Part shown: piece by piece, positions 14,801 through 26,100 of the stretch
Position numbering within the stretch: the stretch's first letter is position 1
How the letters are laid out: every line of letters begins with the position of its first letter
Assembly: GCF_040054535.1 (NCBI RefSeq)
Contig: NC_090782.1
Span: 18,996,001 to 19,060,000 of the forward strand
Direction: 5' to 3'
From: Antennarius striatus
Lineage: Eukaryota > Chordata > Actinopteri > Lophiiformes > Antennariidae
DNA length: 64,000 bases
Position numbers and translations under genes: made by a program
The notes under the pieces: generated by a model
The model's input: only the letters and a program-made list of their open reading frames with translations
The model's database searches: none
What the model was told of the DNA's origin: nothing

Positions 14801-15587
14801 TTAGATAAAGACATTGATCAGACTCACTTTTTTTATTTATATAAGGCAGGTTCTGTTGACATTTTTAAATCACATCTTAAAAGCCCTTTCAGATTTACCT
14901 CATTTAAAATTCTTTTATTTCACTTGAACTGATTTTTATTGATGAAATGTTACCTCTTTCATTTTAACATTCAAGAATATTAAAGTCTTACAGGGTTGTA
15001 GTGTGTTTTTAAATGAGAGTTCTGCAATTAGTCTTACCTGAAGGCTTTATAGAGGGGTCTAAACCAGCAGGTGTAACTGCACGGGCTGAAGAGGAGAAGC
15101 CAGAGTAGAGAGAAGCCAAAGTTGGTGGCGCTTCCACCCCCAGCCCACCAAGCAATACACGAGATCACATTCATGAACAACGTGCCTGAATACACTATAG
15201 AGAAGTGAAGACAGCAAAAAGGAAACAAGAGGAAAGGCAGTGAATGTTATTTAAACTGAGCAATAGAAGAAATATCATATTCTATGTCTGAAAAGTGCAT
15301 AGTTAGAAGAAAAACAAGAAAAAAACAAGGAAAAAAAACTCACTCATCCATAGTGTGTAAACTCTGCGCACCAGCTGCTGGTGGGGTGCAGGAATCTCCT
15401 CTTCAATGTTCTGGTAGAAGCATGGCTTTATTCTCAAGAATTTAGGCAGTGGAGGAAAGTTATTACTGCGATCTGAAACAGGAAGGAAATTATCATAAGA
15501 CCATAGAATATTATACATTTGAGTACTTTCAAACCTGATTGAACAAATGACTAGACAGACAGATAGTTAATGTGACAAACCTGTCAT
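11829..15587 (-). CDS. scamp4: Secretory carrier-associated membrane protein 4
   Basis: Six coding exons on the minus strand: 15587-15581, 15472-15344, 15194-15038, 14100-13999, 12220-12103, 12017-11829. They join to 233 residues (human SCAMP4 is about 229). The first coding exon is only 7 nt (ATGACAG) and supplies Met-Thr plus one base. Near the N terminus is NNFPPLPKF followed by KPCFYQN. The conserved SCAMP core includes [32 protein letters not shown] and GISGWGACGWIAT, with four membrane spans. The C-terminal cytosolic part starts VHRLYRG and has the AQEEWSTG block. The N terminus lacks NPF repeats, as in SCAMP4 and SCAMP5. The sequence fits SCAMP4 better (ADSSFN, CIAWW, tail ending [10 protein letters not shown]). 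SCAMPs act in post-Golgi and endosomal vesicle recycling. The gene is convergent with the semaphorin and divergent from chaf1a. Confidence 0.93.
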
Positions 15588-16845
15588 TTTGAAATTCCAA
15601 TTCTGTCCTGGATAAGAGGAATACACACAAATGGAATAAAGATTATTGCAACATTGATCAGCATTTACAAACTAATGTTAACTCGTTAACGTTAGTCAGA
15701 ATGCTATGGTAATACTAAAACATTTTTAGTTTAACTGTGCAAATATGGCGCTATATTTGTTTTATGTGAGAGTACGAAGCAGATAGCGGCTAATGAGTGT
15801 ATCCCAGATCAGGAGTGCAACAGAAGCAGCCGAGGGTATGTCTTTTTATCCATAGCTGCCACTTAATTTGACTAACATTAAATGGCGAGCAGATGACCAT
15901 AACTGAAAATCTCATTAGAGCAAACATATCTGGTTTTAAAAACATGTCTTACCGGGTTAATATTTAATCTAACCACGTTTCCGTCGAAAAGTATATGAGT
16001 CCAGGAAACTCGGGATTCGCGTTGTTGATCTAGTGCGGTTGCGCAGGATGAAGGTACGTGTAGTTCTTCTCTGTTTATGTTCTACGAGCTCAGTGGCCTG
16101 ATGAACTACAAGTCCCAGGACTCAAATGACCATTAAACGGGAAACGCGTGACTCCAACGCTAACATCCCTGCGTATGTGTATCCCACCCATGCAATTTCA
16201 AAGGGAGGCATTTACATTACATGCCATTGTAAATTCAAAGAGAAGTGAACTGCTGACGTAAATCGACACTTTACAGCAGTGTGACTGTTACCAACAAAAC
16301 TGTGTGTAGTAATAAATAAGTTATAAAAAAGGATGCAAAGCAATTATTAAGGTGGTCCTTCAATCTGCAAATATTTCTACAATAGCTAAACTGTTATCGA
16401 AATTTAATTTAACTAATTAGTTGTGTCACTTTCTTTGTACATTGTGATTGTATTAATGACTGACAATACAAAAACGGGCGTCGTCTGATTACATTTATTG
16501 ATTTCTATCAATTTACCACTACACAACATGGCAACCGAAACTTCTTGTAGTAAAACTTCCCGACCAATCACAAAGCCCAAAACATCAGAAGAGGACGTAT
16601 CCTATGAAGGCTTACTACAATATTTTGGTTCATAGCACAGGCTGTCCCGGTGGGTGGACACATTTTTACTTTAAATGTAGGATGGGATTTAGACAATGAT
16701 ATTAAAATAATTTATTCTTCGTTTTTATTTGACTATTCATTTTGACTATTCAAACCCTTTTAACGAGTGAAGGGGAATAAAATCGCTCCACTACGCGGAG
16801 CACCGCATAGACGTGCAACGCCGTAACTGAACGCAAACATCTCTA
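15588..16845. other. scamp4 upstream region, scamp4 side of the divergent scamp4/chaf1a gap
   Basis: This is the scamp4-proximal part of a 1.55 kb gap between two start codons on opposite strands. CpG-containing sequence at about 15990-16150, including GTTGCGCAGG, is the likeliest scamp4 promoter or 5' UTR. A CCAAT box lies near 16564. No open frame of interest is seen. Confidence 0.5.
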
Positions 16846-17141
16846 CCAATGATCAGAAACTTTGGTCTTGACCAATGAGCGACGGCATTTGACGCACGTA
16901 ACATACTCCCGCCAATTCCGACTGACGAGCGCGAGGCAGGCAGCTGGGAACGAAGTGAGTATGCGGGAGATGCGGAAAGAGAATACGCTATGCTTTATGT
17001 GAAATACTTAAGAAGTGTATAGCATATCATTACTAGCGTGACATTTGTTTCGTTATCGTGGTCATTCCCGGGTACTGACTTGTTCCGTGACGTCAGCTGG
17101 AGAGTATCGCAAGCGAAAGGTGTTTCGGGTTAGTGATTGGG
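16846..17141 (+). promoter_or_regulatory. Probable chaf1a promoter with three CCAAT boxes and an E2F-like site
   Basis: Three forward CCAAT pentamers lie at 16846, 16872 and 16912, spaced 26 and 40 bp. The third directly follows CTCCCGCC (from 16906), an E2F-type core. The region is rich in CpG and has no obvious TATA box. Several NF-Y sites together with E2F are typical of genes induced in S phase, which fits a replication-coupled histone chaperone. The sites are visible; their use is inferred. Confidence 0.55.
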
Positions 17142-20100
17142 ATGTTGGCGGCGGAAACCCAATCGATGGACGGACATTTGGCAGCGTCGACTCCACGCAG
17201 ACGAGGTAATGCACATTTTATGTCTAGAAATGAACAGATGTTTATCAGGTTACAAAAATTTCTATATACAGAGTGTTGTTTCGTACTAACAAATGGACAT
17301 CCACAAAATGACGTGAAGATAAATACTTGCGTTCCCCCAACGAAAAAGTCAATCTAGTTAACCGTATTTATCTCAATTGCATCAGTTGACAATAGGAGAT
17401 TACAGTGCTACCATTATTAAGACATAATTTAACTGGTGTAAATATGTAAATGTGATGTTAAACCTTCGAAAAGTGGGTTTTCTGTTCACTGCTATTCAGC
17501 TACTGCTAATACTATCTACTTGACAGTGATTCAACTTCAGTGGGAAATGACAATCACGTAACAACTAATTTGCTTCAAATTATAACATCAATTCTCTGTT
17601 CATTTAAGAGACTAATATATTACCATTAAATAGTGTTTAGCGTGTAACCATGCTACTAAATTTGGCCCACACGGCCTCTGCGCTTAACTTTTGCTTTGCT
17701 CCGGCCAAAGGTGCTTAGCAAATGTGCTAGTTTTCTGAGTTAGCAGACAGGCTAGCCCTATTAGCAGCTGTACGTTGGATAAAGTTAGCATCTCTAAAGC
17801 TGATTTCATCAGTGAAACTCAGGAGCTTGACCGACATTTTCGCTTTTTCACGTTAACACAATTGGAAAGGCTTGAACAACTTGAATATAACAGTTCTCCA
17901 CAACCAATGTCCCAACTTTATCAGCATTGTGGTCGGGCATACATATTTCGCCTGTCAGCCGGAGTTTCTTGTACAGACGGTCGGCCTGCTGTCCCGACTG
18001 ACACACCGGTTGGCGGGAGAGCCAGCTTAACAACATCGTTACAATGAGCTGTTTAGATGGCCGGTCTTGCTGACGTATTTAACCTTATATACAACACATC
18101 AAACTATATTAACAGCATGTGATTTTACTCTTATTTTGACGTTCATACACGGAAAATCTCACACTACATTAGCCGTACTTGGATGTTGGAGTTTTAAGGC
18201 GAAGCGTGTCCTCCAGGCAGACTACAAGAAAAACACGCTCTGAATGGGCTAATAAAATCTCGACAAATGTTGATTCAAATAACCCTGACACAAATGAGTT
18301 ATATACCGAATCTGTCTTCATTTGCCACTAAATACAAAAGAATAGTTGTGAGTTATACATGTCAGGTAGTTATTGTTTGATCATTAGTACCAGTTTGCTG
18401 CTGCTGTCATCAGGCAATATTTTGACTTGTTTTTGGTGTCAATTGTTCTGACCTGCTTGTGTGCTTATTGTTTTCAGGTATGGATTGTAAGTCAAGTAAC
18501 AATGCCAGCAAGAAACTTATCCAAGGTAAACATACATATGTGCGCTACAGATTTATTACTCTACAAAAAACAAAACGTCATTAGACATGATTTACCAGCC
18601 ACGGTAAAATAGAATTTGTTTGATTTTATAAATGATGATGTATATTTTTTATTTGTTTTGTAGCAAATTGCATAAATTATGGAACTGATTAAGGAATGGA
18701 ACTGATAAGCTAAATTTTCATATCATTTGAATTTAGTCATTGTGGTTTCCTTTCCTCAATAATGGGACACTGATATTTAAAAACCCTTAAATCTGTATCA
18801 ACATTTACATGAAGTTATATAAAATGACAGCATCAGTGCAACATCATTTATTAATGGACACATCAAGCATGTAAATATTCACTCATTTAAAGCCTTTTAG
18901 AATTTTTGAGGTTGCACTATGGTGAACAATGTCAGGGTAATTAATGTGCACAACACAACATGAATATTAAACATTTATTTTGTCTCTGTGTGCATCTGCA
19001 GCTCGTCTACCATTCAAGCGCTTAAACCCTGAACCAAAAGAGAACCAGCCACCTAAACGCCCCTGTGCACATGCCTGCCCTGAAGCTGGAGTCTCAGACA
19101 GGGAAAATGAAAGTGAGTCCTCTGCACTCCCTGTGTGCAATGGCCCACCCTTGGTTAATGGTCGTGGCCCCCTCGATGGCTTTGTAAGCCGTAGGCACCC
19201 TGCATCAAAAAATGAGAACATAATAGATCTGACCACCAGCAACTCTTGCTCTCCTGTAAAATGCTTTGCGTCACCAGTTCCTGCATCTCCCTGCCTCCCA
19301 ACAAAAGTCAAGAACCAAGTCAAAGACAAAATTGCCTCTCCTGGAAAATCCAGTGAAGTTCATCACACTAAAGAAACACACAGGTTAGAGGGCACAGAGT
19401 TTAACAAGGATGGAGTTGAAATGTTGGAGGAAAACGATGGGAATCAGGCAGCGTCTTTTTCAGAGCTTGACCAAACACAGGATTCTGAAAGCGGTCCAGA
19501 GGAGCAAAGTGACTTAAACATTTCCAGTTTAGGGAACAGATCTGTGCTGTCACAGTCATCAGTTGGCTCCTCATCTGAAAGTTCACCGGAGAAGACTGAT
19601 GACCCAACACCAACAGTATGTACACCTCCCATTGCTTTATTATATTTAAAGCCAAACAGTGATTGGGTGAGTTGGTAATATACATGAACCAAATCAGTTG
19701 TTTATTAGTTACAACATGGCAAAAGCGGGAGATGAAAGCATTTTTCCAGATCATGTCTTAGAGCCAATGTAAAAAGAAATCACTTCAATCAAAAGTGCAT
19801 GTTAAAATATAACACTATTAGTAGTATTAATGTTGTCTTGATGTACTGTATACAATGCAAAGAAAACAATATCTGCTGCATGGCACTGCATGAATATTTG
19901 AGCTGTAATTATCGGTCTTCAAGGTATTTTTTTGTTTTCTTCATAGGAACCAAAGAACAGCCCCAAGATACCAGCAGATCAGAAAAAGATCAAGAGACTC
20001 TCATTGAAGGTGATACTTTCAATGGATTCACTGGGAGTAATTTAAAGCTTGTTTCATATTCTGACGTTAGTTTATGGACATGACAGATTGATTGAAATTT

Positions 20101-23100
20101 TTAAATTGCAGAGTTTACAAGAGCAAGAGGAGAGGCTTCGACTGCGACAGGAGAAAGAACGCCAGAAAGAAGAGATTAAAGCAGCAAAGGAGAAAAAGAA
20201 AGAGGAGGCTCGCAAGCTAAAGGAGGAGCGAGAAAAGGAAAAACAGAAAAAAAAGGAAAAAGATGAGCGAGAAAGACGGGAGAAAAAAGAGAAGGATGAG
20301 AAAGAGAAGGCAGAAAGGTTGAAAGCAAAAGAAGAACAGCGGAAATCAAAACTAGAGTGAGTAGCGACTGTACAATTTACTCTAGAGTCAAAAGACTTTT
20401 TTTGTTTTTGGTTTCAGTAGTGTAAGTTGCTTAAAAATATGACACAGCATAGTGTTGTGAGAAAGTTTTGGACCCCTCCTGATTTTTCCCACATTTGTGC
20501 ATATCTCATACTTAACAACTGAGATTCTGGAGTGTCAGTCTTAGAAATAGCTGTTCAGTCTTCTCAGACTGGTGTACATCAGTCCCTTTCCTCATTTTAG
20601 GAATTTCCTTTTGTTATGGAATTGTTTGCTTCATGCTTCTGAGAATGATCCAGAGCTGTCTGAATATCAAATAATTTAATAAGAGATAAACACAGAAAAA
20701 TAAGAAATCCAGAGAGGGCCCAGTGCTCATTCATAGCATTATATTTACATGTAACAATGCTTTACTCTAATCTTTAGAGCAAAACTTGAAGAAAAACGGA
20801 AGAAAGAAGAGGAGAAGCGACTAAAAGAAGAAGAGAAACGATTGAAAGAAGAGAAGGATGTGAGTTATTTTTCATTGGTTAAGTTTTTTAAATTTGTGAA
20901 AGTCTTACTATTGTTTATCTGTTTTCAGCGCCTTAAAGCTGAAAAAGCAGAAATTACACGGTTTCTACAGAAAGCCAAGATTCAACAGGTTCCAAAGGTT
21001 GGTATAAATCACACTTGGATGTTGGTTTAATTTAAGTTGCTGTGGTTCTGATGGGTTTATTTCTCTATGAACGCATGTGTTCAGTGCTCATTGAAAGTCT
21101 GTTGTTACTTTAAAGTTAGCAAATGCGTTGAAATCTTGAATGCCTGATCAACACTGTAAAGGATTATACCATATGTTGAGACATGTATATCACCACAAAG
21201 TATGACAACAACACAGTGCATCTCTTTTTCAGACACTTGCAGCTGCATGTGGAAAGTTTGCTCCGTTTGAGATAAAGGAAAATGTGTTTCTGGCACCACT
21301 GTGTCGAGTTCAGTGTGAGGACTCTGCTCTAGACGAGCTGGACCGGTGTTTGGTGAACCAAACTGATAATCAAAATGGACTGAAAGACTGGATCATGCAA
21401 AAACCTCGTCGGTCAGGACCTACCAAGCCCAGGACTACTGAGTCACCTAGGTGAGAGTTGGTAAAAGTGACGCTTTAATTTGTGTATTGTTGCTTCATGT
21501 TGTCAGGAGGGCAGATTTAGACAAAGTGTTTATTCTACAGAGATTCAACAATTCTCCACAACCAAGCACTTTGTCAAAAGCAGATTTTTGTCATCACCGT
21601 CACTGATTTTAAGCAGATTCTACCTCAAGGTGTGTAGCCATCTGATTTGACTATTAAGGAGACCGATTGAAGAACATGGGCACAGACACGTACAGGCACA
21701 GAAACAGTTCTAACAATTGAATCAATATCCTCATTTTGGTAGTATAACCAGTCATAGTCCAGGGAAATATGTTAGGTGAAACGGCATTCAAATGTAGCTC
21801 CAAGGTTACTCAGGAGCTATATATATTGTTATTGTTTCTGGGATATTTTGGTCAGAGTACAATGCATTTCAGAGTAGCCTTTTATTGTGGACCGCATGAG
21901 GTACACCTGCGCAATAGTCATGCTGTCCAGTTAACATTTAATCAAGAGGTGGGATGAATTATTTCAGCAAAGAAGTGCTCACTAACATAGATATGAGAGA
22001 AATGGTCTTTTGTGTACATTGCGCATCAACGTTCACGACTTCACCTCATCGCAGATTTTTGGTAGGTAGTCATGTGATACCGTATGCGCAATCTATTGGC
22101 TGACGACATCCGGAAGTGTGCTACGTTCCATGAGTCTCGGACTTCCGTGAGACACAAAAGTGCTTTAAACAGTCTCAAGAGTGTGGGAAAAGGTAATACA
22201 GATAGAAGGCGGTTTAATATCAGTATGGGGAGTGTCGTAAATGTTTAAATTACCATAAATAATAAGATAAATAGTTTGTCTCTGTATCATGGAATTCGTT
22301 AATCGCGTGTGGTTCCTGGAACACATTAACCGTAAGGAACGGGGGCGCACTCTACAAATAAAAAGATTGTTGAGTGAATTAATGTTTGTTTGAAATTTTA
22401 GCAGTCAAAACTCTTCCTGAAGAAAAATATTACCCGAGTCAACAGTGTGTTTTTAAATTTCATAAAACTTGGAAGGTAAAGCTCACAGTAAAACTTTGAT
22501 TTCATGAAGTTTTTGAAATGTAGAGTTGATGTTATGGACTCTGCTGGAGGAATGTGATAATTAAATTTTTATGTGAATTGTTTGTTGTTTCCCACTTAAA
22601 TTGTATCCTTCCTCTTGTGGTGCTTTGGATTTGAGTCTGCATCAATGGAAGTACAGGGACGCTGTGGTCTGCCTTGGTTGAAGGCATTTTTGGCTTCCTC
22701 AAGGAGTTCTCTTATGTCACAAATATTCAAAGGAATTGCATGTAAAAATACACTTTGCATAATCAATTTCTGATGCGACATGTACAGTATATGAATCTGA
22801 TTTATTTTCAGAAGCTTGCATGGTAAATTCAAAATAATTGCCTTTTCATCTTTTTTATGTGGAAGCGGAAAATGTTATAGGTAGGCTTCATAATGGAGTG
22901 CAGCTTGAAAATCTTTAAAAGAGCTGAGTAGTGTGCACACATCCCAAAATGGCACAGGTACAAGACAAAAACTAGAGCAAAGTGTAGAAAATAGTTTTGC
23001 ACCATATTAAGCTCTCAGAAATAATACTTGCAGTACTCATCTCTCTTGCAACTAAAGGAGCATTTTGATCTGGTGGCTCATGCTAATCAAGGCAAAAAAG

Positions 23101-26100
23101 AGGGATTTTCTATTGGGTTGCTGTCTCTCCACCAGTTTTTTTCACGACTAGAGGAGGCTGATACAGCTTGAGTCAGGTTTTCATTGTTCAATTAGTTTAT
23201 TTGATCTGATCCCTCTGAGGGGGTTAAATTAAGCCCTTCTTTGGCAGGGTGTGCTGCTGTGTATTTTTGCCATGTGTCAATAGACAAACTACGTAAGCGC
23301 GATCTCAAGAGTTTAAAAAACATTAATCAAATCAATATTAACACTTTGCCTTTAGTGTCCATGCCTTTCCATTGAGGGCATTTTCTTCTCTGATAGTGCT
23401 TGGTGTGTTTCCCACTAATTGGGAGGAGGCCTAGAGGCAGACCCAGGACTCACCAGAGAGATTATATCTCTTGGCTTGGGAAAACCTTGGGATCTCCGCA
23501 GGGGAGTTGGTGGAAGTGTTTGGGGAGAGGACTGTCTGGGCCTCAGGCTGACCCCGAAGTTTTATTATGTGCAAAGAAAGAATACAGTCATATCAGTTGA
23601 CACTCTTTGTATTGTTTCCACTTTGTTGTGTACATTTCCCTCAGGTAGCTGACCCAGCATTTAATATGCACAGTGGACATGTAAGCAATTGTTAGCTGGG
23701 TGAAGGCAGACCAGGATGCAGCCATCATCCCAGGCATCAGTGAAGAGCATTTCTTGAGCCTTAAGAAAGGATGATGAGAAACATCTGACAACCTTTGTAG
23801 GCCAACAGAATGATATTGGATATTTTAAAGGCACCTTCTTTACAGCTGGTTTGATTGCATGGGAAACCTATAGTTCACTTAATTTGTTGATTATGTCAAA
23901 GAGACAAATGCCCAGCATCTCAAACAAGTCTGTCTCTGGTGCTTGAACTGCTCAAGGAACATAACCAGACTTCTGATAGATTTATATAACCCTGGTCTCC
24001 TGTTCCCACATTTTGACACCTTTCCACATTTGCACAGCAGCTTTCCCTCGTGTATACAGGAATTGAAAAGAACTGCAAAAAAAGTGTCACCAGGCTGAGT
24101 TTCAGGTGCTGTTTAAGATGAATTGAGCATAGAGATGAAATATACAGTGTCTGTGTATTCAATCTTTTAGGAACATTAAATGTTTAAGAGTTGTTTCCAA
24201 ATGTTTCCCATTTGGAAAGCACTTAGTCTCGCATACTGAACATGCCCATGTCTTTAACATCTGTTTGAATATCCCATTCATAATAAAAGCAATTAAGATA
24301 GGAGGTATCACATGTTACTGAGTGGTGTCTTTTCATTTTTGAAAAGCTGCTACCTTTCAAGCATGTTACAACATATGGTGACTCTAATGTCTATGGATAC
24401 TTGTTTTGGTAAAAGTGTGTATTGTACCCGATCCTAGTGTAATGCATCATGGGTTCTATTTCTTATATATGAATTTGGTTTTATTCTAGTTTTAAGGTTA
24501 ATCATTCTATCGCTCAATGTTTTAATTTTTTTTTCTTCAGTGACTGTATGGTTGCAGAAAAACCTTTGCCAAGTGATGCGCCAGATTGTAAACGTCATGG
24601 ACCCATGAAACTGCTACAGTTCCATGAAAATTACCGTCCAGCATACTGGGGCACCTGGAGCAAAAAGAGTTTGCAGATCTCACCTCGTTGCCCCCTCAGA
24701 CTAGACAAAGTAAGAGTTTGTAAATTCTATCAAATCAGCTACATCACCTCATATATAACAAAGTCTTGCAAGACTAAGAATTTTGTTTTTAATGACAGAT
24801 TGACTTGATTATATGTAGCATATGCCTCAAATTTAAGATGTCTGGATATCTTAAAAGTTTCATTCAAAGATGGTCATTTTTTCATTTTTTTGGAGAATCC
24901 TATTTTTATGTCTGTGAGCCTAATATTTATTGTGTGACCACAGGGTTTGTTGGACTATGAGGTAGACAGTGATGAAGAATGGGAAGAAGAGGAACCAGGA
25001 GAGTCCCTTTCACACAGTGAAGGGGTGAGTTTCATTGAATGGTGAAGAAGTATGAACATCCCCCATTCGTGTAACATTTTCAGTGTTAAGATTTTAAGTG
25101 TTATGGGAAAGTAGCCTTCAATCTCATTGAGCTTAGTTGTCAAGCAATAACACATTTTTATAAACTTTTTGTAGGAACACAAGACACTGACGTATTGAAT
25201 AGGAAAAAGGCATCACACAGATTACATACATACATACATACATATGCATACATATACAGAAAAATGTCTTGTGAAGAGTTTAGATTGACTTCCACCTCCG
25301 ACAATTCTCTGAATGCACAAGAGCAATTGTAAATTATAGAGCTTAAAAATGGTCGAGCAATTATATTGACTTTTTTTTTTTTTTTAAATGTTTTTTACAT
25401 TTTCTTTTTCAGGAGGATGAGGAAGAAGGAGGTGAAGATGATGATGATGATGGCTTCTTTGTTCCTCATGGCTACCTTTCTGATGATGAAGGAGCTCTAG
25501 AGGAAGAGGTAGGGTATATGGGTTTCTCTTTATTCATTCATAATTTAGGGGGTGTTGGGCTTTTCTATGAGGCTGGAACGAAATAAAAAAAAAATTTTTA
25601 ATTGGGAAAATTTGTTTGAAAAAAAATTGTTTGAGATACGTGTCGTGAGACTTAAGAGCTAAGTCATGGAATGAATTAAAGTTGCATCTTAAGGTACTTC
25701 TGTACTAAGTTTCATCATGTTTGTATCACTACTAATGTGCTTGCAACATCGTAGGAGGGTGGCGACCTAGAGAAGCTTAAACTACGGCAGAAACTGAAAG
25801 CAAGGGAATGGGATGAGCTCATGTCCACCAAGAAGAAGATGAAGGTACTGGAGCCAGTGGTGAGGGGCTGCATCTGGGAGGGAGAAGGACCTGCTTTGCA
25901 ACTCTTCCAGCAATATGCCATGTCTCTGATTGAGCCCCTGCCTAAGGCGGACACCAGCCCCAGCCAAGAGGAGCTGTCACGGAGGGGTCAGAGAGAAGAG
26001 AAATGTAAGTGTGTGCAGCATGATTCCTTTGCATACATTAGCTATTTTTACAGAGATTGCAGAGATGTGTTGTATTGCCACAAAAATTACCATGGCAGTA

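Noticed and set aside
20440-20560. Possible MITE fragment (AAAGTTTTGGACCCCTCC) in chaf1a intron 5
   Set aside because: It only loosely resembles ends of some DNA transposons; no inverted partner or target duplication could be found.
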